Positions 14,401-23,765 of a stretch of DNA of 64,000 nt are shown here, one piece after another. The position numbers and the translations under genes were made by a program. The DNA lies in the NCBI RefSeq assembly GCF_021347895.1, contig NC_067125.1:25213621-25277620 (forward strand), given 5' to 3'. Numbering within the stretch: position 1 is the first letter of the stretch; the number at the start of each line of letters is the position of its first letter. The DNA comes from Acanthochromis polyacanthus (taxonomy: Eukaryota; Chordata; Actinopteri; Pomacentridae). The notes under the pieces were generated by a model. That model searched no databases and was not told the origin of the DNA. It worked only from the letters and a program-made list of their open reading frames with translations.

Positions 14401-17400
14401 CTGTAACCCTTTGGGATGGCACTTTGTTTTCTGAGGAGATGGACCGATTATTCCTTTTGCACCTCTCATGCAGCCACAGCTTCCACTTCAAATACCAGGC
14501 TACTGCTCTTTTAAGTTTCCTCCAATCCGAGAAAAACGAGATAAGCCTGTTTGTAGGTGCTACAGGGTCCACACTGACAAAATTAATTGTCGCCTCCATT
14601 TTCACCTCCTTGTCCCCCACATCCAAAGAGATGTCCAACAGCGAATCGGGCCATTTCTCCTCATTTTCCCACAAATACTCTGGTCCTTCCAGCCATTTCC
14701 TACATTTGAGAAACTCCGAGACCTTTAATCCTCTGGACACATAATCTGCTGGATTATTCTTTGTCCTGACGTGTCTCCATTGTACTGGGTCAGACAAATT
14801 TCTTATTGTAGCAACTCTATTTGCTACGAATGTATGAAAACGCCTGTCCTCGTTATTCACATACTTTAATACAGACGTACTATCAGTCCAAAATACTGAT
14901 TCTTTGAGTTGCATCCCCAACTCCTCTTTGATCATGGCATCCATCTTAACAGCTAGAACAGCTGCTGACAGCTCAAGTCGGGGAATGGTCACGATCCTTA
15001 TAGGTGTAACTCTGCCTTTACCGAGAAGAAACGCCACATGGATTCTATTTTCTTCATTCACCAAACGAATATATGAGACTGTTCCATAGCCCACTAAGCT
15101 AGCATCTGAAAAGTGATGCAACTGGATATGCTTTACAGCACCAAAATCAGCTGGTTTGATACATCGATCCACAGCAAATGCTGACAGTTCACTCAGCTCA
15201 TCCAACCATCTCTTCCATTGCTTTAAAATATCATGTGGCAAAGGATCATCCCAGTTGTAGCCTCTTTTACACAACTCCTGCTGCATTATTTTGCCTTGCA
15301 GGGTAACTGGTGCCAATAATCCCAGCGGATCATAAACTGAGCTATTGACTGAGAGCATCCCACGCCTAGTCAGTGTCTGATATTTCATCTCCAATCTGAA
15401 ATTGAAAGTGTCAGTTTCCACACACCACTGAAGACCAAGTGCTCTTTCCACTGGAAGATTATCAATGTCCAGATCCAACGCCTTTAAGTCAATGGCTCTT
15501 TGTTCGTCCGAAATGGCTTGTAGGACAACACGACTGTTGCTTATCCACCTTTCCAAAGTAAAGCCCCCCTTTCTACACAAAGCAACAAGACCATGTATGA
15601 GCTGAATTGCTTCCGCATCTGTGGCTGAACTCTTCAGACAATCGTCAACGTAAAAATTTTGTTGGACCGTTTCTGCGACAACAGCTGGAAATTCTGATTG
15701 ATTGTCTCTGGCAGTTCTTTTCAGAGTGTATGAAGCACAGCTTGGTGACGACACTGCTCCAAATAAATGTACCATCATTCAGTAAGGCACTGGCTCTTGT
15801 GTGGTATCTCCAGCAGGCCACCATAAAAAACGGAGGAAGTTCCGATCATCTTCAGGCACACGCACTTGATGAAACATAGCTTGAATATCTCCCATAAAGG
15901 CTACTGGCTGTTGTCTGAACCTTGTGAGGACACCAAGGAGCGAGCTTGTGAGATTGGGACCTTGTAACAACTCTGTGTTAAGAGATACGCCTTTGAAGGT
16001 GGCACCGCAGTCGAACACAATCCGTAATGTTCCCTTTCTTGGATGATGCACCCCATGATGGGGAATATACCACACTCTTCCATTGGCAACCTCTATTTGA
16101 TCTTCAGGTACCTTTTCTGCATAATTGCATGCGATTAAATTGTTCATGTATTTCACATATTCTTGATGGAAATTCTGATTCAATTGAAATCTTCTCTTTA
16201 ACCCTTGTAATCTCTGTCGTACCACAGCAAGGTTGTTCGGCAGATAAACCTCCCTTTTCTTAAATGGCAAATTCACTGTATATTTTCCATCCTGTAATTT
16301 TGCAGATGTTTCCATTATGTTTAAAAACCTTTGGTCTTCCCTTGATGGTTCAGATTTATCTGTTTGCTTCTCGCAGAAATCATGATTATACTGCTTCATC
16401 AGCATTTCCTCCAATTTGCTGACACCAATTCTGTTCACAGTTATTGTCGCAGCTTCCAGTTCACCATTCCCATCCAGTGGGCCATTTACCACCCAGCCAA
16501 GCACAGTGCGAACAGCATATGGGCCATTTTCTTGGCTGTTTATGACCTCCCATGGCTCCAGCAATTTTGGTGCATTGGTACCAATTAACAGGTCAACCTC
16601 AGCCTGAATAGACGGCACCTGAACTTTAGACAAATAGGGCCATTTCAACAGATCGTGCGGTTTTACCATGTCATCTGTAGTGACTGGCATCTTCCTTTGT
16701 GTAACAACTTCGGGGAGTGAATGGAACTGGGAACTCTTCAAGCTGGCCACCTCAAGATTGTATAGAGAAAAGGCTGAGCTCATCTTTGTTTGACCCATCG
16801 TTCGCAAAAGGACTTGAGTTCTCTTTCCAGGGAGGTTCAGGCGATGCATCAGCTGTTCGGAGCAAAATGTTCCTGTGCTGCCAGGATCCAGAAATGCATA
16901 TGTTTGGATCACAAGATCACCCTTGGCAGCCTTTACTTTAACAGGAAGCACTGACAGCATGGTGCGACCTTTGCCAGCCCCTGTATGTCCACAAGTAGTG
17001 TGAGAGATGGGTTCTATCGTTTCCAATTCATGTACTGGAAAGGATGTCTGTCGATTTATGTGCAATGCCGTTGGGTGGTTTTGAAGGCAGATCTCACATT
17101 TCAGTCTTGCGTCACAATTACGGCTGATATGACCTCGACGAAGACAGCCAAAACACACTCCTTTTTTCCTCAACAAAAACACTTTGTCCATGTGTCTTTT
17201 TATAATAAACTGTTTACAATTTTCCAAAAAATGTTCCATATTGCAACAAACACAGCGTTCACTTTCATCCTCACTACGCGATTGCACAACCTCTTCAGGA
17301 TTACCAGTGGTAGTTACTGTGCTGGCCACTACATTTCCCTTCATTCTATTGCTAGATTGTGCCTTGGGGCGACTCAACGCTGTAATTGAATTGTATTCTT

Positions 17401-20400
17401 GTAAATCTCCAAAAAAGGGATCTGAAAGGATTCTCACATGACGTTCTAGGAATTCCACCATGTCATTAAACCCAGCTCTATAGCCAGTTGCCTCCATAAT
17501 GTCATGTGCCTTACTTCGCCAGCGCTCTCTCAGCTTATATGGTAGCTTTGCCAGGATTGCCCGCATATTCATTGGCATGTCCAGCTCCTGTACATACTCA
17601 AGCTCCTCCATAACATTACAACAGCCACGCAAAAAAAGTGCATAGCCCTGGAGTGCCGTAGTATCCTCAGTTCTTATAGTTTGCCATGACATTGCCTTAT
17701 TGATGTAAGCAGTTGCGGTTTTATAAGGATTTCCAAAATTATCCAATAGTAATGTCTTGGCAACAGCATAGCCGCGATCAGGATCCATATGCTGGCAACT
17801 TCGAACAAGTTCCCGCGGTTGTCCTCGAGTAAATTGCTCCAAATAATACAAGCTGTCTGCTGCACTTGCTTTACTCTCCACTCCTTGTTCAAATGCTTTT
17901 ATAAAAGGTCTATATTGCAGTGGATCGCCATCAAAGATTGGGATGTCTCTTGGTGGCAGAGTCATTGATCTTTGTTGATTCATAAGTGCTGCTGTAATTT
18001 CTGTTTGACGACTCATGATGGTGAGCAACTCTCCAGACATTTGTAGAGAAGAGGGTGCTTGAGGTTGCCTTTCATTTTGTTTACATTTTTCCTTTGTAAC
18101 AATCTTACTTTCACCTTGTTCCACTTGATATGGTTGCTTTGTTATATATGGATTATGTTCTTTAATTTTTGGATACTGCTGTATAACTTGCTCATAGTTT
18201 CCCACTGGGGGATACTGTTGGGTTCTGGTTGATGCATTCCATTGTTTTGATCTTACAACAGCAGGCTTGTGTTCCATAAATGGTGTTTTTGATTTCTGGT
18301 TTAATTGTAACATTTGCATATCCTGTTGATGATTACTGATGAATTCTGGGGCAGTGGGATTTAAATTTGGTTTAAATAACTCTCGTTTGCCATTGCATGA
18401 GCGCTTTCCAGTTAAGGATGCTTGTGACTGACCCCTTTCCTTTGCGCTATAGATGTCCATTTTTGCTTCAGTCGCTGCTAATTCAGCTTCCAAGTCAAGC
18501 ATCTCCTTTCTTCTCCTCCACTTTGCTTCTTCCTCTTCAATAGCATGCCTCTCCTTTAATACTTTAACGCGGGCCAATACTGCAGCTCTTTCTGCTGCAG
18601 CCTCTAGCTTAGCCGAAGAAGCATTAGACTTTGCACTTCTGTTACTACTTATATTTGAGATGCTGTCTTCAGGAGAGAGCTCATCATTTTCACCATTTTC
18701 ATTGTTATTTTCAGTATTGTTACACATATTTTCTTTGGTTTGTGTATTTGGATTCATTTGAGTTTCATTTTCATTTTGGTTAAGCCATTGATTGACACTG
18801 GAAAAACACTCATTATTTGATATCATTTTGGCTTTAAACCATATGTCATGCTTGTCACCCTCCTCAACAGACAATAAACCCATCAATGAATCATGCACCT
18901 CTTTAGCATCATCACATATCCTTTTAAGTTCATCAAAGGCAGTTAACACTTTTACTTTATCACCTTCAAAAATTAAATCATTTATTTGACTTCTAATGTT
19001 CCCTGCTTTATTCAATTTACACTTCCTAATATGTTGCAGTTTATCAATCCTTTCAACCAGGGCCTTTTCTGTTAATTTAACAATACGTTTTTTAACTACC
19101 ACACCATTTTGTTCATTTTCCGGTTGCATATCCGTGTCCAACGCGCACGCTTCCATGGTACGTGAACGCAACGCAAAGTTCAGTTCAGGTGAGCTCAAAA
19201 GTAGGCCAAAAAGAGTCGCGTGACTCGACGCAAACCCGACGCTTCAATATTCCAACGCGTGCGACGCTTCAACATTCACCAATGCATTGGATTTTTATTT
19301 ATTTTTAATGTGTGCACACAATCAGACCATCGATGGTGTAGCGCTACACATACCTTTCGTTGGGCGCCTTTATTGTAAATCCACAAGACGGTCAAGTCTG
19401 AGGTGCGGTGCTCCACTGCTGGGCCGGGTCCGATATCCAGGGTCCACGCTTGGGTCCGCGGAGTCTGCAGCGTCACCACGCTCCTCCAGATTAGCCACGT
19501 TCACAATAACCGCTAGCTGTGGCTGTTGTTTTGCCTCTTATCACGGGCCGATCCTCCACACAAGGGCAAGCTCACTCGTCCCACACAGCAATCCAAGGGT
19601 AGGTCTGCTGTTCGAGTTCCAAAGCCAGACCAATCGGGCAGGTTTTTGACAATGTAACAGCCAACCTAGTATTGGACTAGTGAAGTGTTGCCACTAGCAT
19701 TAGGTCCGACGCGCCGGGTGGCTATGTTACTACCTTTGCTTCTTGAGGGTCATCAAAAGAGTCCATAGGCGAAATACAGTGCCAAAAAAGGAATTCAATA
19801 TTTATTCAATATAATTCATAAGGTTTAAAAGTTCAATAAAAGCCCAAAACAATGTAACAAAGGTCCACCAGAACGGTCAAAAACCTGTGTGCCCTTCCGG
19901 GACAACACCTGTCGCCATCTTGGTTACCTTCGTTTATATAGAAAATATGACAGCGCCACCACGTGCAGAGGCCATGTAGTACACACATTTTATACCATTC
20001 AAATTCATTAAATTGCCCTTATTTGGCTCCTATAGTTTACTTAAGTACAAGTATTTACTGTGTACCAGAGGGTAAAAATACTTAATAAATGGTTTAAGTC
20101 GAACTTTCATTTTTTAAGTGCATATGTATTATCAAATTATACCAAAATTGCCGAAAGTAAAAATACACATAATGCAGAGGATAATATACGATTCTAATCT
20201 TAAGTGGACATCTACACGTCTTTTAATTCTTAAGGTTACAAACTTCTGCACAGTGAAGCAGACCAATATGAAAACAATACATAGGTGTACAAAATCATTT
20301 AGTGACAGGTGCCCATTATTCTTGAACTGTGATTTCTAGGCTAAAGACCTATACTGAAGTTCACATTTTTTTCCCTGTACTGCATAATATTGATGTAAAA

Positions 20401-21624
20401 CAACTAAAATCAAACCTAAAACCTTTGACATTGACTCAGCTGTAAGTATGCAGAGTTGCCCTTTTGTTCCTGAGGCCACAAAATTAAAGAACTAAGCTCA
20501 TCATAACTTCATAATACTGAAGATGCCTACAGGACATTAAGCAGTGTTCCATGAATTTCAATTGTATCAATTTGAATCTGAAAAGTTAAAACTGTCAGCA
20601 TACTAAATGAGGAAACAAGTACATAACCTGTCTCCAAAACGTAATGGGTACAAGAAAAATAGCACAAAATGTAATAAATGCATAAAGCAAAAGTACCTCA
20701 CAATTGTTAACAGAGTACTTGAGTTTGTATGGACAGGTCAGGAAATCACTAAATGCAATGGTATTCATTCCATGGAGGTCCAAACTTAAGGCTTATGAAG
20801 GCAGGTTGCAGGGCATCATTTGGCTAAAGATAGTAGTAATTGTCTTTTATTCTCCCCACAGGCATATAGATGGAAACCATAAACTGGTGAGGTGGAGAAT
20901 GGTTTTTCATGGATGCGTTGATGGCTTTAGTCGAACCATCATATATTTGCAGTGCCTCAACAACAACAGGGCATCAAGTGTACTGCAACTGTTCTGCACT
21001 GGTGTACAGAGCTTTGGCCTTCCCTTGAGAGTACGCTGTGACCACGGCATGGGGAACACAGGAGTTGCCCGATACATGCTGGAGAGAAGGGGGGTAAATA
21101 GAGGCAGTGTCATAACTGGACGCAGTGTCCACAATCAGAGGATAGAACGACTGTGGGCAGAGCTAAACCGAGTTGTCTCCTTCCACTTCAGTAATCTCTT
21201 CACCTTCATGGAAAATGAGGGCATACTGGATTCTACAGATGAACTCCATATGTTTTGTCTACACTATATCTACTTGCCAAGAGTTCAGAGGGCAGCTGCA
21301 GAATTCAGAAGTCAGTGGAACAATCATGGATTATCCACACAGGGAGGACCAACACCTCTTCAGCTGTGGCAGAGAGGGGTTCTTAACAGTGCCGGTGCTA
21401 GTGCAATGCAGGACAGTTTTGCTGGAAATGATACCTTGGAAATCAGTGAAGACACCCTTCTACAGTTAGACACTGAAAACAATGTAGTTGTTCCTGTTAA
21501 TGACTTTATTGTAAATGAAACTGTCATGAACAGAGTTAACGAAGCCATAGACCCACTGAATGGTGATGGAAACCATGGCATACAATTATTTTTAGGCCTG
21601 GTGAATTTTCTTAGTGAACAGTAG
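11438..21624 (+). CDS. DDE integrase-core protein gene with retrotransposon-bearing intron
   Basis: Exon 1 (11438-12213) and exon 2 (20862-21624) join at TG|GTGAGT ... CCCCACAG|G to give 512 residues in one frame. The N-terminal half is unrecognised. Around residues 150-180 it has a helix-turn-helix-like segment (SLGMSWQRIAVCFGISRRTL), followed by an Arg-rich stretch. The C-terminal half is an RNase-H-like integrase core: Asp262 in HIDGN, Asp319 in RCDHG and Glu354 in NQRIERLW, with 34 residues between the last two. This pattern is known from uncharacterised integrase-core proteins of fish and invertebrates that are probably transposon-derived; I cannot name the superfamily. All catalytic positions are intact. 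The 8.6 kb intron is about 1.2 kb once the Pao/BEL element is removed. Upstream coding exons are possible. It converges with the HECT remnant whose stop lies 373 bp downstream. Confidence 0.75.
12562..12943 (-). repeat. Pao/BEL 3' LTR
   Basis: Plus-strand left LTR, starting TGTAACAGCC and ending GGCTCCTATA. It matches the LTR at 19653-20034 over its full 382 bp. It contains AATAAA-like words on both strands that may act in transcript termination. Confidence 0.95.
13031..15778 (-). CDS. Pao/BEL pol, downstream part: RT, RNase H, integrase
   Basis: A 915-codon frame in phase with the upstream frame and directly after its stop. In order it shows the RT active-site motif YVDD near residue 43, an RNase H region (FSDAS, LELSAA, FWTDST) at about 220-305, and an H2C2 zinc-binding integrase segment (HQSLGH ... 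CTFC) at about 550-595. The integrase core follows, with Asp in VDYFGP, Asp in WSDNGTNF and Glu in GGVWERM, and a C-terminal domain with the KQVQYLADLFWKRW motif common in Pao/BEL proteins. No further frame break is visible. The first Met is probably not a true initiator; the segment belongs to the polyprotein. Confidence 0.9.
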   Translation of the reverse strand: MMVHLFGAVSSPSCASYTLKRTARDNQSEFPAVVAETVQQNFYVDDCLKSSATDAEAIQLIHGLVALCRKGGFTLERWISNSRVVLQAISDEQRAIDLKALDLDIDNLPVERALGLQWCVETDTFNFRLEMKYQTLTRRGMLSVNSSVYDPLGLLAPVTLQGKIMQQELCKRGYNWDDPLPHDILKQWKRWLDELSELSAFAVDRCIKPADFGAVKHIQLHHFSDASLVGYGTVSYIRLVNEENRIHVAFLLGKGRVTPIRIVTIPRLELSAAVLAVKMDAMIKEELGMQLKESVFWTDSTSVLKYVNNEDRRFHTFVANRVATIRNLSDPVQWRHVRTKNNPADYVSRGLKVSEFLKCRKWLEGPEYLWENEEKWPDSLLDISLDVGDKEVKMEATINFVSVDPVAPTNRLISFFSDWRKLKRAVAWYLKWKLWLHERCKRNNRSISSENKVPSQRVTGQFQRICLSLEDLQNAEYAIISYCQHQKFQLEIEALLRGSKVSSTSSIYNLDPVLENGLLRVGGRLHKSAMPEEAKHPVILCKEQHISSLILKHVHQSLGHAGRSHTLSSVRRKFWIVKGNSAIRKIIGECTFCKRYNGKLLQQKMADLPAARILPDYPPFTNSGVDYFGPIEVKRGRSCCRRYGVIFTCMASRAIHLEVAVTLDTDACINALRRFISRRGQVQCLWSDNGTNFVGAERELKQALANLDQEVITGHLAQAGIKWTFNPPAGSHFGGVWERMIRLVRRVLNSVLRQQTLDDDGLTTVLCEAEAVLNDRPITKLSDDPNDLEPLTPNHLLLLKGKPSIPPGVFTSQDQYGRRRWKQVQYLADLFWKRWVREYLPLLQQRQKWNEKKGNLAVGDIVTIMDPSAPRGSWLLGRVLEVYPDARGLVRSVKLKTKFNIIDRPISKLCLVHEI
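15779..19198 (-). CDS. Pao/BEL gag, protease and RT start
   Basis: A 1139-codon frame. An N-terminal region with a long Glu/Lys/Ala coiled coil (about 190-255) precedes a capsid-like DUF1759-type domain (IPIFDGDPLQYRPF, about 420-560). Cys-rich zinc-knuckle motifs (CFGCLRRGHISRNC) lie near 690, then a retropepsin-like site (LDPGS) near 780, then the N-terminal half of the RT fingers and palm, including FMGDIQAMFHQV near 1100. The frame ends with an in-frame TGA at 15779-15781, inside the RT. The start at 19198 is the first Met; a second lies 14 codons on. Either this copy carries a nonsense mutation or the stop is suppressed; a mutation is the simpler reading. Confidence 0.9.
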   Translation of the reverse strand: MSSPELNFALRSRTMEACALDTDMQPENEQNGVVVKKRIVKLTEKALVERIDKLQHIRKCKLNKAGNIRSQINDLIFEGDKVKVLTAFDELKRICDDAKEVHDSLMGLLSVEEGDKHDIWFKAKMISNNECFSSVNQWLNQNENETQMNPNTQTKENMCNNTENNNENGENDELSPEDSISNISSNRSAKSNASSAKLEAAAERAAVLARVKVLKERHAIEEEEAKWRRRKEMLDLEAELAATEAKMDIYSAKERGQSQASLTGKRSCNGKRELFKPNLNPTAPEFISNHQQDMQMLQLNQKSKTPFMEHKPAVVRSKQWNASTRTQQYPPVGNYEQVIQQYPKIKEHNPYITKQPYQVEQGESKIVTKEKCKQNERQPQAPSSLQMSGELLTIMSRQTEITAALMNQQRSMTLPPRDIPIFDGDPLQYRPFIKAFEQGVESKASAADSLYYLEQFTRGQPRELVRSCQHMDPDRGYAVAKTLLLDNFGNPYKTATAYINKAMSWQTIRTEDTTALQGYALFLRGCCNVMEELEYVQELDMPMNMRAILAKLPYKLRERWRSKAHDIMEATGYRAGFNDMVEFLERHVRILSDPFFGDLQEYNSITALSRPKAQSSNRMKGNVVASTVTTTGNPEEVVQSRSEDESERCVCCNMEHFLENCKQFIIKRHMDKVFLLRKKGVCFGCLRRGHISRNCDARLKCEICLQNHPTALHINRQTSFPVHELETIEPISHTTCGHTGAGKGRTMLSVLPVKVKAAKGDLVIQTYAFLDPGSTGTFCSEQLMHRLNLPGKRTQVLLRTMGQTKMSSAFSLYNLEVASLKSSQFHSLPEVVTQRKMPVTTDDMVKPHDLLKWPYLSKVQVPSIQAEVDLLIGTNAPKLLEPWEVINSQENGPYAVRTVLGWVVNGPLDGNGELEAATITVNRIGVSKLEEMLMKQYNHDFCEKQTDKSEPSREDQRFLNIMETSAKLQDGKYTVNLPFKKREVYLPNNLAVVRQRLQGLKRRFQLNQNFHQEYVKYMNNLIACNYAEKVPEDQIEVANGRVWYIPHHGVHHPRKGTLRIVFDCGATFKGVSLNTELLQGPNLTSSLLGVLTRFRQQPVAFMGDIQAMFHQVRVPEDDRNFLRFLWWPAGDTTQEPVPY
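19653..20034 (-). repeat. Pao/BEL 5' LTR
   Basis: The promoter-side LTR for the minus-strand element. The leader and gag start (19198) follow at 19652 and below. It is identical by eye to the LTR at 12562-12943, and the GTTTA duplication follows at 20035-20039. Confidence 0.95.
20040..20861 (+). other. Remaining integrase-gene intron
   Basis: AT-rich, stop-laden sequence up to the TTATTCTCCCCACAG acceptor at 20861. I see no separate gene or repeat boundary in it. Confidence 0.6.
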
Positions 21625-22086
21625 AAAAGCTGCCTAACAGCTTAAACTCCATGGGTTGTTTTGTAACAAATAGTTAATGGCTGCATTTATACAGTGCTTT
21701 AATGTGAAATGCCAGAACAAAACAGTTTGCCTCCCAACCACAAATCTGATATATAATCAACACTGTTGATCAAAAATGAGTGACAGAAAAAAGGTACAAA
21801 AATTTAAAAACAAATTTCAGCTAATCCCTGTAAAAGATCACATCCTTAACAATATTTTTCCCCCAAAACTGTTTTTCCTCTGCAAACACCTAATCAAAGA
21901 GGGGAAAGAAAACCAAAACAGCAGTTCATATGTTCATACATTCTAACTGAAACATCCTGAGCACTGCATTGTGGTAGGAACACACAATCTTCAAAAGTTA
22001 TTCTCTACCAAAACCCTGTGTGTTACTCAATGCAAAGTCCATCCTCTCCCTGAAATCCTCGTATGTTTCCAATAGTGGCAACTTAA

Positions 22087-22996
22087 AGCTGCTGTCCGGA
22101 GTTTCCGTTTGTTTTCAATTTATGTATCATTTTTTAACAAAGCTTAAATGTGTTAGTCTAGTTCGATACTGTAATATAATGTTAGTATGACGCGATATGA
22201 AAATTTATTCCTGAGCTTCGCCTTCCTCTCATAGACCCCCATGTTATTCCAAAAAGCGCCGGTTGCTGCCGACCAATCAAGTTCGAGCTTCAGCTTTGTC
22301 ATGCTGTCAATCAACGGTTACGCACACAGCAAGCAAGCCCATGCAGAGGTGGGCGAGCTACGCACTACGCAACCGCGCACACATTTGTTTTGCTTGTGGA
22401 GGAGAGAGCATCAGGGATCAGCAACTTCCAGAAAAGTTACCAATCCCACGGCTTGTCAGGCCAAGAGACTGCAGGACGTTTTTTGGCTCGGGGTGCTCGC
22501 GTCGCTCCCCGACCACGGCCTCCATAGCCCGCCTGACGGCTTCGTTTAGATGCCCGACCTCTGGAGGAAGATGTTGGGGCGTCTGGGACATACTCTTCGT
22601 CAGAGGAGTCATGCAATTCTGAACTCTAGATAGAAATAAATAAACAATGTAACACATATACACGCGTAAATGCACTAAGTTTGATAAACAACGTCATCGA
22701 GAGGGATACACGAGTGTAATCACATATTGAAACTTTACTCGTTCGTCCTAGCAGATTCATGTTATTTTGGTATTAGGACAAGTTAGACTCAATACAGCAT
22801 TCTAACGTAATTCCTTTATTATTTACTAAATGTACTAAATGTAGAAGAGGGGAAAACAGCAAAACAGGCAAAATGCTGCTGCACTCCGGGCACTTCTCTC
22901 ATGTACTGCGCGCGTGCACAAATAAAGGGGCGAAATCAGAGGGTGGGACCACCAGTGTTTTGGGAGACGCTGCGATTCAAACTCCGGACAGCAGCT
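22087..22996. mobile_element. TTAA-targeted TIR transposon, non-autonomous
   Basis: It is bounded by an 18 bp perfect terminal inverted repeat (AGCTGCTGTCCGGAGTTT and its complement) and by TTAA on both sides (22083-22086 and 22997-23000). At 910 bp with no transposase it must be mobilised in trans. TTAA targeting is shared by piggyBac and Kolobok superfamilies; the AGCT start does not fit typical piggyBac ends, so Kolobok-like is my preference. It lies inside the HECT C-lobe exon. Confidence 0.85.
22441..22625 (-). pseudogene. Exon-like acidic plus RG-rich segment carried by the TTAA element
   Basis: The minus-strand segment runs from acceptor TTTCTATCTAG to donor GATTG|GTAACT. It reads as an open acidic stretch (HDSSDEEYVPDAPTSSS), then a basic Gly/Arg-rich stretch (GYGGRGRGATRAPRAKKR) ending VSWPDKPWDW. 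It looks like a captured internal exon of a host or transposon gene. I do not recognise the parent with certainty. Confidence 0.4.
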
Positions 22997-23765
22997 TTAA
23001 GGCAGTTAATGCAGGTGTGTGCCATAGGCAAATAGCGTCCAGGGCTGATGGACTGATCATGCAGGAAATCAACTGATGGCAGTGGGGAGAATCCAACTGG
23101 AGGGATGACACTTGCACCCGTCGCAAAAGCTAGGATTTTACCTAGTGCTGAGGGACCCACTTGCTCTAACACAAAAAAAGCAAGCAAACATCAAAAAGAA
23201 GAATAAGAATGTTCCACATTATACCATTAAGTTTAAAGTGCAATGCAAAAAGCAGAAGAAATAGATCATACAAAGAGAGAAAGGAAAATTATAGATGGAA
23301 GGAAGTAAATGGAGGAGTGAGAAAAGAAACATTAACAGAACTACAAGATATCTAAAAATTCAAAAAGGTATATCATGTAAGGACAGTCAATTCCACAGAG
23401 ACAGGCTGTAAAAGAAAAAAAAAGTAAAATACAAAACAAAAAACAAAACAAGAATACAGAGGAGTAAAGAACATCTAGCAGGAGTATTTACCTTCTACAT
23501 CCTGCAGGTAATCCCTCCAAAATGCCACAATACGTTCCTCTGCCATTCTCTTGTTGCTTCCCACAGCAGACAGGCGGATGTGGAAAAGCTGATCCATTGC
23601 GTCAGCAGTGAGTGGAGATGGTTCATGACACATTAAAGGTCTGAAACTGTCTGGCTGAATCCTCATTGCATCTAGAACACCAAGGGTCTTCAGGCCCTCC
23701 CTAAATCTATAAAAATGACAGACAAAGGCAGTTTCAAATTTAATTAATATTTGTTATTACACTAG

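Larger units (their letters stand above)
12562..20034 (-). mobile_element. Full-length Pao/BEL LTR retrotransposon
   Basis: The element is 7.47 kb on the minus strand with two 382 bp LTRs (12562-12943 and 19653-20034) that read as identical. It is flanked by the 5 bp direct repeat GTTTA at 12557-12561 and 20035-20039. A G-rich tract (complement of CTGCCCCCCAATTGG, 12946-12960) adjoins the downstream LTR and is the likely polypurine tract. Two long frames cover gag-protease-RT and RT-RNase H-integrase, separated by one in-frame stop. LTR identity and the clean duplication imply very recent integration. It lies in antisense orientation within the integrase-gene intron. I could not assign the tRNA primer site with confidence. 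Confidence 0.95.
21998..23706 (-). pseudogene. HECT E3 ubiquitin-ligase-like gene, last two exons, split by a transposon
   Basis: Minus-strand exon 23706-23492 (acceptor TTTTATAG, donor G|GTAAAT) encodes FREGLKTLGVLDAM and a helical segment ending DYLQDVE. The last exon starts at 23165 after GTGTTAG. It encodes a HECT C-lobe: ATGASVIPP, LPMAHTCINCLK, then, after the insertion, LPLLETYEDF and MDFALSNTQGF, with stop at 21998-22000. The catalytic thioester Cys is the one in HTCIN. A 910 bp TTAA element (22087-22996) lies in the codons just after CINCLK, and the frame resumes correctly when one TTAA copy is counted. The upstream HECT N-lobe is not in the window; the region before 23706 is filled with repeats. 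The relatives are G2E3-like HECT proteins, which are expanded in fish. Confidence 0.8.

Noticed and set aside
19287..19649. Plus-strand frame in the Pao/BEL leader
   Set aside because: Antisense to the retrotransposon leader between LTR and gag, with no recognisable domain.
19600..19652. tRNA primer-binding site for the Pao/BEL element
   Set aside because: The minus-strand leader has TGG-containing candidates, but none matched a tRNA 3' end well enough to assign.
20704..20861. In-frame extension upstream of integrase exon 2
   Set aside because: The CCCCACAG acceptor at 20861 and the phase match to exon 1 show this part is intron.
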